From NCBI RefSeq assembly GCF_002288065.1, contig NZ_CP016773.1:868001-932000 (forward strand): a stretch of DNA of 64,000 bases. Direction: 5' to 3'. Positions within the stretch are counted from its first letter, which is position 1, and each line of letters starts with the position of its first letter. This document shows, piece by piece, positions 53,251-61,796 of this stretch. This DNA is from Candidatus Planktophila sulfonica (GTDB taxonomy: Bacteria > Actinomycetota > Actinomycetes > Nanopelagicales > Nanopelagicaceae). The position numbers were made by a program, and so were the translations under genes. Below the pieces are notes generated by a model. It saw only the letters and a program-made list of their open reading frames with translations, did not search any database and had not been told where the DNA came from.

Positions 53251-53546
53251 TCTGCTTCACCCAAAATCTGTGGAACGCGGAAACGTGATTCTTCCTGCGC
53301 CGGTGCACCAGAGAGTGCATCTTCAGGAGAAAGACTTGGAAGAACTACGTCGGGACGTGCAATGTTTTCGAGAGGCTGTGGGTGCGAAGTCGCCTTCACG
53401 CCAGATAGATCCATCTCTTGAACGCGAGCTACAGCGTCGAGAATCATTCCAAATTGTGAAGAGAGTTCGACTAGTTCTGATTCGGTCATCTCGATGCGGG
53501 CTAGGCCTGCAAGCTTTGCGACATCATCGCGGGAGAGGCTGCTCAT
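53247..53546 (-). CDS. gatC: Asp-tRNA(Asn)/Glu-tRNA(Gln) amidotransferase subunit C
   Basis: The 99-residue small subunit wraps around GatA and GatB and stabilises them. It has the typical start [21 protein letters not shown] and the central LRDD-like helix followed by a Pro-rich strand PHPQ-type region seen as [17 protein letters not shown]. It overlaps gatA by 4 nt. A TAGACT hexamer lies 6 nt before the ATG and no ribosome-binding site is clear, so gatCAB may start as a leaderless message although proA lies only 25 nt upstream. Confidence 0.95.
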   Translation of the reverse strand: MSSLSRDDVAKLAGLARIEMTESELVELSSQFGMILDAVARVQEMDLSGVKATSHPQPLENIARPDVVLPSLSPEDALSGAPAQEESRFRVPQILGEAE

Positions 53547-53552
53547 GGTCGC

Positions 53553-53558
53553 AGTCTA
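53553..53558 (-). promoter_or_regulatory. Candidate -10 element for leaderless gatC
   Basis: TAGACT on the minus strand, 6 nt before the gatC ATG at 53546. It is next to a 12-nt palindrome AAAGAGCTCTTT (53562-53573) that overlaps the proA stop. Confidence 0.45.
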
Positions 53559-53571
53559 TAAAAAGAGCTCT

Positions 53572-54840
53572 TTAAGAGCGAATCTGCCCGTCGCCTGTAA
53601 CAATCCATGTGGTTGTTGTCATCGCCTCAAGGCCCATAGGTCCTCGTGCATGCAACTTCTGATTAGAAATTCCGATCTCAGCGCCAAAGCCCATCTGCTC
53701 TCCATCGGTGAAACGAGTAGATGTATTGACCATTACAGCGGCGCAATCTGAGAGCGCGATGAAACGTGCAGCGTTGTCCTTATTTTCGGTAACAATCGCT
53801 TCGGTGTGGTTGGTGCCGTATTGGGCGATGTGATCTGCAGCAGCATCAACGGAATCGACAACAGCCACATTCATCTCGAGGACTCCGTATTCGGTAGACC
53901 AGTTCTCTTCAGTGGCAATCGTTGATGCAATCTTGAATGTATCCGCGACTTTCTGCGCTGTGGCATCTGAGTGCAAGATAACGCCCGCATCGCTGAGTGC
54001 CTTGAGTGCCATAGGCAAAAAAGTTGGCGCAATTGCTTTGTGAACCAACAAAGTTTCAGCTGCATTACAGACGCTTGGACGATGCGTTTTGGAATTAATA
54101 AGAATAGGTAACGCCTTTTCAATATCGGCAAATTCGTCTACATAGACATGGCAGACACCAGCGCCAGTTTCGATTGTTGGCACAGTTGCTTCATCAACCA
54201 CCATCCGAATGAGCGCTGCGCTTCCTCGTGGGATGACAAGGTCTACCTTGCCACGGGCTGTGAGCAAAGCCTTTGTAGTTGCGCGATCTTCGGATGGAAT
54301 CAATTGCAATACATCAGGTGAAATCTTGGTCTGTGAAAGCGCATCACGCATGACGTTTACAAGAATCTCATTGCTATTTCGTGCCGTTGACGAGCCACGC
54401 AACAGGGCAGCATTTCCAGACATCAGGAGAATGACAGCAGCATCTACGGTCACATTTGGACGTGCTTCATAGACCATTCCGATAACTCCGAATGGGACTG
54501 AGATTTGTTCAAGCTCTAGGCCATTAGGAAGAGTTGATTTACGAAGTGTTTGACCAAGTGGATCGGCAAGAGCCGCTACTTGGCGCGCTCCCCCAGCAAT
54601 TCCTTTAATGCGATCGGCAGTAAGTAGTAAGCGATCTTGCATCTGTGGGTGCATTTCTTCTGCGCGAGCGTTATTCATATCAATTTCATTGGCAGCAAGA
54701 ATTTCAGCGCTGCGAGATTCAATTGCCTGCGCAATAGCCTCGAGTGCTGCCTTGCGTTCAGCACCCGTTGCAGTAGAAAGTGAGCGCGAAGCTTTGCGAG
54801 CGTTGAGCGCTAACTCTCCGACAATCTGCACTGCGTCCAT
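53572..54840 (-). CDS. proA: Glutamate-5-semialdehyde dehydrogenase (gamma-glutamyl phosphate reductase)
   Basis: ProA reduces glutamyl phosphate to the semialdehyde on the route to proline. The 422-residue protein has IPFGVIGMVYEARPNVTVD-like SVPFGVIGMVYEARPN, IETGAGVCHVYVDE and the catalytic cysteine in HRPSVCNAAETLLVH. Length is normal. In most relatives it directly follows proB; here a plus-strand serine hydrolase separates them. A TAGGCT hexamer lies 7 nt before the ATG, giving it its own promoter in the divergent gap. Confidence 0.96.
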   Translation of the reverse strand: MDAVQIVGELALNARKASRSLSTATGAERKAALEAIAQAIESRSAEILAANEIDMNNARAEEMHPQMQDRLLLTADRIKGIAGGARQVAALADPLGQTLRKSTLPNGLELEQISVPFGVIGMVYEARPNVTVDAAVILLMSGNAALLRGSSTARNSNEILVNVMRDALSQTKISPDVLQLIPSEDRATTKALLTARGKVDLVIPRGSAALIRMVVDEATVPTIETGAGVCHVYVDEFADIEKALPILINSKTHRPSVCNAAETLLVHKAIAPTFLPMALKALSDAGVILHSDATAQKVADTFKIASTIATEENWSTEYGVLEMNVAVVDSVDAAADHIAQYGTNHTEAIVTENKDNAARFIALSDCAAVMVNTSTRFTDGEQMGFGAEIGISNQKLHARGPMGLEAMTTTTWIVTGDGQIRS

Positions 54841-54861
54841 GGGAATAAGCCTATCGGGAGT

Positions 54862-54867
54862 TACGAT
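54862..54867 (+). promoter_or_regulatory. Candidate -10 element for the leaderless serine hydrolase gene
   Basis: TACGAT on the plus strand, 6 nt before the GTG at 54874, in the 33-nt gap divergent to proA. Confidence 0.4.
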
Positions 54868-54873
54868 TTTGCT

Positions 54874-56019
54874 GTGCTGAAATTAATCCGCAGGGTAATC
54901 ATCGCTCTACTCGTTATCTATCTCGCCCTCTTTGGTCTGACCAAGGCGATTCGATATCCCGAACCGATTGCGGCTATCAAACTTGGCTTGGCTCCAGCTT
55001 CGAAGACCCCAGATTTAATGCCTTTCCACTACATCGTTGCAGCTCCCTCAACATTCGCTCCATGGAAGTCGGGCAACTCTGAAACTGTTCAGAACGTTAA
55101 GTATGACGGCAAGAGAATTACCTTTGATGAATTTCTAGCCAAGACAAGCACGAATGCTTTCCTAATTATTCGCGATGGCAAGATCACTTACGAGTCATAT
55201 CTCAATGGAAAGAAGCAGGAAACAATCTTGCCTTCATATTCTGTGGCAAAGACCATGACTTCGCTTCTTGTTGGCCAATTAATTGATGAAGGCAAAATCC
55301 GCGAAAGCGATACCTTTGTCAGTATTCTTCCCGAGTTTAAAGCTGGAACCTCTTTCGACAAAGTCACAATCAAAGACTTGCTCGATATGAATTCAGGAGT
55401 TGGGGTTTCCGATAATTATCCATCCGGGCCTTCGGGCTGGGGTGTGGCCATTGCACAGATGTATGCATCAACAGATCTCAATTGGTGGTTGATGCAGAAT
55501 CGAAAGATGCGTGAGGAGCCAGGAACTTTCCCTGAATACCGAAGTGTGAATACCCAAATGCTCGGTCTTGTAATTCAGAAGGTAACCGGACGCTTGCTTG
55601 CAGATGAAATGACAAGTCGCGTCTGGCAGAAGATGGGCGCTGATTACGATGCAACCTGGAATGTGGATGTCTTCAAGGGCCACGAAAAAGCATTCTGTTG
55701 TTTCAACGCCACCGCACGAGATTATGCGCGAGTAGGACAGGCGCTTATGTCGGGAGACCCACAGATTGCGAGTGCTGCGTGGAAGAAGCGACTCTCAACA
55801 TCGGTAGTGACATTGGATTACGGCTGGGGCTACAGCGCACAAATGTGGCATCCATATCCAGGAATCAATTTAATGATGGGACTTCACGGCCAATATATCT
55901 ACCAAGATAAGGCGAATAAGACTGTCATCGTAAAGCTGAGCGATCTTCCAACTTCGGCGGATGGAATTGCTCCCAAGATTGTTTCTGTCTTAAAACAGAT
56001 TGCGGAGAAGAACTACTAA
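54874..56019 (+). CDS. Serine hydrolase of the class C beta-lactamase / NylB-like family
   Basis: A 381-residue protein with an N-terminal signal or anchor (LIRRVIIALLVIYLALFGL, residues 4-22) followed by a periplasmic-side hydrolase domain. The nucleophile motif SxxK is seen as SVAK (in PSYSVAKTMTSLL), a YRSVNTQMLG segment holds the second-motif region, and the third-motif area is near LDYGWGYSAQMWHP with GLHGQYIY. The layout resembles esterase/6-aminohexanoate-dimer-hydrolase type proteins rather than true lactamases. The substrate is unknown. It starts at GTG, is on the opposite strand to its neighbours, and its stop overlaps the proB stop by 3-4 nt tail to tail. Confidence 0.82.
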   Translation: MLKLIRRVIIALLVIYLALFGLTKAIRYPEPIAAIKLGLAPASKTPDLMPFHYIVAAPSTFAPWKSGNSETVQNVKYDGKRITFDEFLAKTSTNAFLIIRDGKITYESYLNGKKQETILPSYSVAKTMTSLLVGQLIDEGKIRESDTFVSILPEFKAGTSFDKVTIKDLLDMNSGVGVSDNYPSGPSGWGVAIAQMYASTDLNWWLMQNRKMREEPGTFPEYRSVNTQMLGLVIQKVTGRLLADEMTSRVWQKMGADYDATWNVDVFKGHEKAFCCFNATARDYARVGQALMSGDPQIASAAWKKRLSTSVVTLDYGWGYSAQMWHPYPGINLMMGLHGQYIYQDKANKTVIVKLSDLPTSADGIAPKIVSVLKQIAEKNY

Positions 56020-57131
56020 AGAAGAACGAGGTCGTCGCGGTGCACGAGTTCGCGCTCGTATTCAGCGCCAAGTGATGCAGCGAGTTCTTTGGTGGAACGT
56101 CCGAGCATCTGAGGGATTTCTTCGGAGTCGAATGCAACAAGGCCTCGCGCAATCACTTTGCCAGCCTTAGACGCTAATTCGACAGTATCGCCTGAAATGA
56201 AATCACCTTCGACTGCAGTAACGCCTGCAGGAAGTAGTGAGACTCCGCGTTCAAGAATTGCTGTGACTGCGCCATCGTCGAGAATCAAACGCCCACGCGG
56301 AGTTGATGCGTGAGCCAGCCATAGAAGTCGTGAATTCGCTTTTGAAGTATGCGCTTCGAAGAAAGTACCGACTTCCTCGCCATCAACAGCGTGGCCAGAT
56401 TCATGAAGTGAAGTAAGAAGCATTGGAATTCCCGCACTTGTTGCGATGCGTGCAGCTTCAACTTTGGTAACCATTCCCCCGCTGCCGACGCCTGCTGAAC
56501 CTGCACCGCCAAGAGTGATTGATTCGATATCTGACATATTTGCCACATAGCGAATTGGTTGCGCACCTGCTTGGCTTGGAGGTGCGTCGTAGAGCGCATC
56601 AATATCTGAGACCAGAACTAATAAATCAGCATGAATGAGAAGTGCGACAAGAGCAGCAAGGCGATCGTTATCGCCAAAGCGGATCTCTTGAGTTCCGACA
56701 GTGTCGTTTTCGTTAATAACTGGAACTACGCCGAGTGAGAGAAGTTTTGTGAGAGTCTGCTGAGCATTGGCGTAATGTGAACGACGCACGACATCTTCAG
56801 TTGTGAGCAAGACCTGTGAAGAGATGACGCCATGGGCTTTGAACTTCTCGCTGTATTGCGCGATGAGTAAACCTTGGCCGACAGATGCTGCAGCTTGTTG
56901 TGTCGCTAAATCTTTGGGACGAACTTTGAGTCCAAGTGGTGAAAGACCTGCAGCGATGGCACCTGAGGAAACAACGACTACTTCGGCGCCGCGCTTCTTG
57001 AGTGAAAAGGCAAGATCAACAATCTTTTGAACTGCATGTGGATCGAGTTCAGAGCCAGCTGAACCTGTGAGCGATGAGGAGCCAATCTTGATAACAACGC
57101 GCTTAGCGTTAGTTATGGCCTCGCGGTTCAC
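56016..57131 (-). CDS. proB: Glutamate 5-kinase
   Basis: ProB phosphorylates glutamate, the first step to proline. The 371-residue protein has [44 protein letters not shown] and [15 protein letters not shown], then a C-terminal PUA domain (about 275-360). That is the long two-domain form. The start is a GTG at 57131 overlapping the obgE stop as GTGA. The next pathway gene, proA, lies beyond an inserted plus-strand gene. Confidence 0.96.
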   Translation of the reverse strand: MNREAITNAKRVVIKIGSSSLTGSAGSELDPHAVQKIVDLAFSLKKRGAEVVVVSSGAIAAGLSPLGLKVRPKDLATQQAAASVGQGLLIAQYSEKFKAHGVISSQVLLTTEDVVRRSHYANAQQTLTKLLSLGVVPVINENDTVGTQEIRFGDNDRLAALVALLIHADLLVLVSDIDALYDAPPSQAGAQPIRYVANMSDIESITLGGAGSAGVGSGGMVTKVEAARIATSAGIPMLLTSLHESGHAVDGEEVGTFFEAHTSKANSRLLWLAHASTPRGRLILDDGAVTAILERGVSLLPAGVTAVEGDFISGDTVELASKAGKVIARGLVAFDSEEIPQMLGRSTKELAASLGAEYERELVHRDDLVLL

Positions 57132-58642
57132 TTGTCATTGCTTTCTGTTTCGCTCTCTTCAATCTCATCGAGAGTCAGCTTGATCTCAGGGTTATGTGGT
57201 TCGGCAACGTTGTATTCCCATTGGCGAGCAACTTCTTCATCTGAAAGACGATCGCGTTCAGTCTCAACGGTGTTCCATGCGCCTTCAAGACGTGAATCTT
57301 CTCCGCGACGGTGCAAGAAGCCGGCAAGTTGTTCGGCGCCTGCTTCGATTGTTGGTTCCCACTCGAAGACAACTTCATTATCGCCAGAACCGATACGAAC
57401 TTCAGAGCCAGCAACTGCGCCCTTCTTAAACAGTTCCTTTTCAACGCCGAGCTGTGCCAGACGATCTGCCAGGTAACCAATTGCTTCAGCGTTCTTAAAG
57501 TTTGTCTGACGAACCCAGCGAACAACCTTCTGTCCACGAACGCTAAATGATCCGTCGCCATTCTTCTGAACAGTAAAACCTGAATCATCGACTGCAACCG
57601 GGCGCAAGATAATGCGAGTGCGCTCTTCCTTTGCAGCTTCTGCGCGTTCGCGCTGAACAAGGCGAGCCATTGAGTAGAGCAGTTCTTGCAGACCTTCGCG
57701 GCTTGCAGCTGAAACCTTGTAGACCTCGTAGCCCTTTTCCTTTAGCTGTTCTTCAACCATATCGGCCATTGCTGAACCGTCAGGTAAATCGATTTTGTTG
57801 AGCGCAACAATACGAACGCGATCTTCGAGTCCACCGTAGAGTGCAAGCTCGTTTTCAATTGCTTCAAGATCATCGATTGGGTTGCGATCTGTTTCAAGAG
57901 TTCCGCAGTCAAGGACGTGAACGAGCGCAACGCAACGTTCGACGTGGCGAAGGAATTGAAGTCCAAGGCCCTTGCCTTGTGATGCTCCTGGAATAAGTCC
58001 TGGAACATCGGCCACAGTAAAGCGAGTATCTCCTGCTTGAACTACGCCAAGGTTTGGAACTAGCGTTGTAAATGGATAATCAGCAATCTTTGGACGTGCT
58101 GCAGAAATTGCTGCAATGAGCGAAGACTTTCCGGCACTTGGGAATCCAACGAGAGCAATATCAGCTACTGATTTGAGTTGAAGAGTAAGTCTGCGTTCTT
58201 CTCCTGGTTCGCCAAGGAGGGCGAATCCTGGTGCGCGACGCTTTGATGATGAGAGTGCAAGGTTGCCGAGGCCACCATGTCCACCACGTGCTGCAAGAAA
58301 AGTTGTTCCGATACCGATGAGATCTGCAATTTGCTCGCCATCTTCATCATAAATAACTGTTCCATTTGGAACAGGAAGGATGAGATCTTCACCTGAAACG
58401 CCATCTTTGCGATCGCCATAACCCTGGTGACCAGAAGTTGCTTTGCGATGTGGTGAGTGGTGGAAATCAAGAAGAGTAGTAACTGAAGAATCTACGACAA
58501 GAATGACATCGCCACCGCGACCGCCATTTCCACCATCGGGTCCACCAAGTGGCTTAAATTTTTCGCGCTTTACAGAGACGCAACCATCTCCACCTTTTCC
58601 AGCAGTTGCAAAGAGAGTGACGCTATCGATAAACGATGTCAT
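57128..58642 (-). CDS. obgE: GTPase ObgE/CgtA
   Basis: Obg is an essential GTPase linked to 50S assembly and the stringent response. The 504-residue protein has the glycine-rich Obg fold ([20 protein letters not shown]), the G domain with [27 protein letters not shown] and NKIDLPDG, and a C-terminal OCT domain followed by an acidic tail. GGGGAG precedes the ATG. A terminator separates it from rpmA, so obgE-proB form a separate unit from the ribosomal protein genes. Confidence 0.97.
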   Translation of the reverse strand: MTSFIDSVTLFATAGKGGDGCVSVKREKFKPLGGPDGGNGGRGGDVILVVDSSVTTLLDFHHSPHRKATSGHQGYGDRKDGVSGEDLILPVPNGTVIYDEDGEQIADLIGIGTTFLAARGGHGGLGNLALSSSKRRAPGFALLGEPGEERRLTLQLKSVADIALVGFPSAGKSSLIAAISAARPKIADYPFTTLVPNLGVVQAGDTRFTVADVPGLIPGASQGKGLGLQFLRHVERCVALVHVLDCGTLETDRNPIDDLEAIENELALYGGLEDRVRIVALNKIDLPDGSAMADMVEEQLKEKGYEVYKVSAASREGLQELLYSMARLVQRERAEAAKEERTRIILRPVAVDDSGFTVQKNGDGSFSVRGQKVVRWVRQTNFKNAEAIGYLADRLAQLGVEKELFKKGAVAGSEVRIGSGDNEVVFEWEPTIEAGAEQLAGFLHRRGEDSRLEGAWNTVETERDRLSDEEVARQWEYNVAEPHNPEIKLTLDEIEESETESNDK

Positions 58643-58693
58643 TGTTACTCACTCCCCTTCTTCGTTGCTATTTCTGATAGTTGCTTGCTGAAA

Positions 58694-58726
58694 TAAAAAA
58701 GCGGACCGCGATAAATGCGGCCCGCT
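58694..58726 (-). terminator. Intrinsic terminator after rpmA
   Basis: AGCGGGCCGC pairs with GCGGTCCGCT on minus-strand RNA across a 7-nt loop, including one G:U pair, followed by TTTTTT. The wobble would be a mismatch on the plus strand, so it acts on rplU-rpmA transcription and lies 20 nt after rpmA. Confidence 0.85.
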
Positions 58727-58745
58727 CCTTTAAGAGAAACCTAAA

Positions 58746-59000
58746 TTAAACTGCAGGAACTACGTTCACTACGCGGCGACCGCGAGCGCGACCGAATTCA
58801 ACTGCTCCTGCTGCGAGAGCGAAGAGAGTGTCATCCTTACCGCGTCCAACGTTCTTGCCTGGGTGGAAGTGTGTTCCACGCTGACGTACGAGAATTTCAC
58901 CTGCGTTAACTTCTTGGCCACCGAAACGCTTAATACCGAGGTACTGTGGGTTTGAATCGCGACCGTTACGTGTTGAGGAAACACCCTTCTTACTTGCCAT
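58746..59000 (-). CDS. rpmA: 50S ribosomal protein L27
   Basis: L27 lies near the peptidyl-transferase centre. The 84-residue product has the standard start [39 protein letters not shown] and [17 protein letters not shown]. There is no N-terminal extension needing protease removal, unlike in Firmicutes. GGGAG precedes the ATG. It is 25 nt downstream of rplU and followed by a terminator. Confidence 0.98.
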   Translation of the reverse strand: MASKKGVSSTRNGRDSNPQYLGIKRFGGQEVNAGEILVRQRGTHFHPGKNVGRGKDDTLFALAAGAVEFGRARGRRVVNVVPAV

Positions 59001-59025
59001 TTATTTGCTCCCTTAACCGGTTCGC

Positions 59026-59340
59026 TTACTTAGCACCGCTGATTGCGGTGATCTTTACTCGTGTGTGCTGTGCACGGAAACCTTGACGACGGCGATGGCC
59101 TGTCTTGTTCTTGTAACGAAGGATGTCGATCTTTGGACCCTTGACTGCGTCGATAACTTCGCCAGTTACCTTCACTGCTGAGAGTGCAGCAACATCAGTT
59201 GTGACGTTTGCGCCATCAACTACGAGGAGAGCGGGGAATGAAACTGATGCGCCTGCAGCAGCGTCGATGCGATCGACGGTGATGATCTCGCCAACAGTTA
59301 CCTTCTCCTGGCGTCCGCCAGCTTTAACGATTGCGTACAT
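59026..59340 (-). CDS. rplU: 50S ribosomal protein L21
   Basis: L21 binds 23S rRNA. The 104-residue product has MYAIVKAGGRQEKVTVGE and the C-terminal KRKTGHRRRQGFRAQHTRVKI-like segment seen as NKTGHRRRQGFRAQHT. Two ATGs are 6 nt apart; the one at 59340 is 8 nt from GAGG, while the one at 59346 is only 2 nt from it, so 59340 is preferred. It heads the rplU-rpmA unit with its own promoter. Confidence 0.97.
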   Translation of the reverse strand: MYAIVKAGGRQEKVTVGEIITVDRIDAAAGASVSFPALLVVDGANVTTDVAALSAVKVTGEVIDAVKGPKIDILRYKNKTGHRRRQGFRAQHTRVKITAISGAK

Positions 59341-59374
59341 GCTCATTGCCTCAGTTCTTCGTATTAGTCATCAA

Positions 59375-59404
59375 GCTCAATTCACGCGTGAGGCGTGCTC
59401 GAGC
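59375..59404 (-). promoter_or_regulatory. Hairpin in the rplU leader
   Basis: GCTC...GAGC and inner CACGC...GCGTG pairs form a bulged stem with a CTCAC loop in the 5' untranslated region, just inside the predicted transcript. L21 leaders are known in other phyla; homology is not established. Confidence 0.4.
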
Positions 59405-59412
59405 AGACGCTA

Positions 59413-59442
59413 AGAGTACGGATTTCGTACCCTCAGGGTCAA
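59413..59442 (-). promoter_or_regulatory. Candidate promoter for rplU-rpmA
   Basis: TTGACC (59437-59442) and TACTCT (59413-59418) on the minus strand with an 18-nt spacer. It lies just after the rne stop and about 65 nt before rplU. Confidence 0.6.
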
Positions 59443-59455
59443 ATTGGCCCTGGTC

Positions 59456-61603
59456 TTAGGCGGTAATGACCCCTGAGCTAGCGGCCCTGCGGCGGCGCTT
59501 TCCCTTGGGTGTTGTGACCGCTTCGGCCTCTTCTGGGGCCTCTTCGTTCAAGGTTTCATGGAATTCGTGGTCAGTTGCTGTCTCTTCATCAACATCTGGG
59601 TGATGTGCGCTCTGTGAATTTACCTGAGGCATTGGTGCCTTCATCTTCACTGGATCCATATGGATATGAATTCCGCGCCCATTACATGAATCACATGTTG
59701 TTGAGAATGCTTCGATGAGGCCCTGTCCGACGCGCTTACGTGTCATCTGAACAAGTCCGAGTGATGTTACTTCAGCAACCTGGTGCTTGGTGCGATCGCG
59801 ACCAAGGCATTCAACCAAGCGACGAAGAACGGCATCACGGTTTGATTCAAGGACCATATCGATGAAGTCGATAACAACGATTCCACCTAAGTCGCGAAGG
59901 CGAAGTTGGCGTGCAATTTCTTCTGCCGCTTCAAGGTTGTTCTTGGTAACAGTCTCTTCGAGGTTTCCACCCTTACCGATGAACTTACCGGTGTTAACGT
60001 CGATAACAACCATTGCTTCGGTGCGGTCGATAACAAGTGAACCACCTGAAGGTAGATAAACCTTGCGATCAAATGCCTTAGCGAGTTGTTCTTCAACGCG
60101 GTAATCAGCGAACAAGTCACCGCTACCTGAATACTTTTCAATCTTGGAAACAAGTTCAGGTGCAATCGAACCAAGGTATGAACTGATTTCATCCCATGCT
60201 TCGTTACCTTGAATGATGAGCTTGCGGAAATCTTCATTGAAAATATCGCGGATAACGCGCACAGCAAGATCTGGCTCTGAGAGCAGAAGAGCTGGTGCAT
60301 GGAAGTTTGGATTAACTGACTTCTGATAGATATCTTCCCATTGCGCTTTCAGGCGCTCGACATCGGCAGTCAACTCAGCTTCAGATACACCTTCAGCTGC
60401 AGTACGAACAATGACGCCCGCATCTTCTGGAATAAGTGTCTTCAAGATTGCCTTAAGGCGTGAGCGCTCTGATTCAGGAAGTCGCTTAGAGATACCGCTC
60501 ATTCCGCCACCAGGAACATAAACAACGTAACGTCCTGGAAGTGAAATCTGGCTTGTCAGGCGTGCACCCTTTTGGCCAATTGGATCCTTAGTAACTTGAA
60601 CGAGAACAGGCTGACCAGTCTTTAAAACCATTTCAATCTTGCGTGGTTCAGATTCTGAAATACCTGCTGCATCCCAGTTAACTTCACCAGCGTACAAAAC
60701 AGCGTTACGGCCCTTGCCGATATCAACGAATGCAGCTTCCATCGAAGGAAGAACGTTCTGAACGCGACCTAGATAAACGTTTCCAACGTATGAAACGTTG
60801 GCGTTACGGTTTACATAGTGCTCAACCATCACGTTATCTTCGATAACTGCAATCTGAATACGGTCTCCAACTTGGCGGACGACCATTTCGCGATCAACGT
60901 TTTCGCGACGAGCTAAGAATTCTCCATCAGTAATGATGGTTCCACGACGGCGGTATGGCTCGCGGTATTCGCGAGAATCGCTACGGCCACGATCGCGGTC
61001 GCGATCACGGCGGTTACGAGTTCCACGTTCTGAGCGATCACGTGATGGGCGCTCAGTCTTTTCACGGACTTCGCGGACCTTAACAACTGTGACAACGCCA
61101 TCTTCATCGATGGTTTCACCTGGTGTAACGCCTTCGCCAGTTGCGCGACGGCGACGGCGACGGCGGTGTGTGGTGCCGTCAGCGCTCTCAGTTGAATCTT
61201 CAGAAGAATCTTCTGATTCGTTATCGGAATCTTCTTGGGTATCTACACCCTCGCCATTTGGCTTACGGCGACCGCGTCCACCACGACGGCGACGGCGGTT
61301 ACGGTTTCCACGGCTTTCAGAATCTTCTGTATCCCCCGCTGGTGCTGAAACTTCTTCCTTCTCTTCAGCTTTTGCTGGCTTCTCGGCCTTTGCTGCTTTC
61401 TTTGCACGCTTAGGCGCAGCCTCAGTAGGTGCTGCTTGGAAAATTGGAACTGGAATTGCAGCGGCTTTCTTGACTCGCTTTGGAGCGGCCTCGGTAACTT
61501 CTGCAGTCGCTTCTGTTGGCTCAGGTGTAGTTCCTGCGCTCAGTGATTTCTTACTTGATTTCTTAACCGCGCGCTTACGCGGTGATTTTGGCTCAATAGC
61601 CAT
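59456..61603 (-). CDS. rne: Ribonuclease E/G with long N-terminal extension
   Basis: RNase E/G is the 5'-end-dependent endonuclease of mRNA decay and rRNA processing. The 715-residue protein has a disordered N-terminal extension of about 240 residues, with Lys/Ala repeats (EAAPKRVKKAA and EAAPKRAKKAA), an acidic Ser stretch (121-140) and Arg runs (103-113, 147-153). The S1 domain (about 275-355), RNase H-like and catalytic parts follow, with VVIDVNTGKFIG, LRLRDLGGIVVIDFIDM and the zinc-link CDSCNGRG. Actinobacterial enzymes carry scaffold regions on both sides; here the N-terminal one dominates. AAAGGA lies 9 nt before the ATG. Confidence 0.95.
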   Translation of the reverse strand: MAIEPKSPRKRAVKKSSKKSLSAGTTPEPTEATAEVTEAAPKRVKKAAAIPVPIFQAAPTEAAPKRAKKAAKAEKPAKAEEKEEVSAPAGDTEDSESRGNRNRRRRRGGRGRRKPNGEGVDTQEDSDNESEDSSEDSTESADGTTHRRRRRRRATGEGVTPGETIDEDGVVTVVKVREVREKTERPSRDRSERGTRNRRDRDRDRGRSDSREYREPYRRRGTIITDGEFLARRENVDREMVVRQVGDRIQIAVIEDNVMVEHYVNRNANVSYVGNVYLGRVQNVLPSMEAAFVDIGKGRNAVLYAGEVNWDAAGISESEPRKIEMVLKTGQPVLVQVTKDPIGQKGARLTSQISLPGRYVVYVPGGGMSGISKRLPESERSRLKAILKTLIPEDAGVIVRTAAEGVSEAELTADVERLKAQWEDIYQKSVNPNFHAPALLLSEPDLAVRVIRDIFNEDFRKLIIQGNEAWDEISSYLGSIAPELVSKIEKYSGSGDLFADYRVEEQLAKAFDRKVYLPSGGSLVIDRTEAMVVIDVNTGKFIGKGGNLEETVTKNNLEAAEEIARQLRLRDLGGIVVIDFIDMVLESNRDAVLRRLVECLGRDRTKHQVAEVTSLGLVQMTRKRVGQGLIEAFSTTCDSCNGRGIHIHMDPVKMKAPMPQVNSQSAHHPDVDEETATDHEFHETLNEEAPEEAEAVTTPKGKRRRRAASSGVITA

Positions 61604-61753
61604 GGCACCAAATCCTTTAGCGCGTATTTCCAGATTGTTCTGGAGCTACGCATTCTCGTGGTCCGCAGATGAAATTCATTTACGAACAAAACCTTTGTTG
61701 TAGTCCGCCGCAGGCGCGATAAGGATCGCTGGCCGCGCTGAACTGTTGGGGTA

Positions 61754-61759
61754 ATTATG
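61754..61759 (-). promoter_or_regulatory. Candidate extended -10 element upstream of rne
   Basis: CATAAT preceded by TGC on the minus strand (TGCCATAAT) in the 193-nt rodA-rne gap. It would give an untranslated leader of about 140 nt. E. coli rne is autoregulated through its leader; no conserved structure was recognised here. The rest of the gap shows nothing else I can support. Confidence 0.35.
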
Positions 61760-61796
61760 GCAGATAAGGCTGAGGAAAACCTATTTTGAGCGTGAT

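Noticed and set aside
53562-53573. AAAGAGCTCTTT palindrome at the proA stop as a terminator
   Set aside because: It has no loop length to form a stable hairpin and partly overlaps coding sequence. The adjacent TAGACT suggests a promoter region for gatC instead.
60933-61703. A 256-codon plus-strand frame rich in Arg and Ser opposite rne
   Set aside because: It is the antisense of the Arg/Asp/Glu-rich extension of RNase E, where such long open frames arise from biased codons. It has no ribosome-binding site or recognisable domain.
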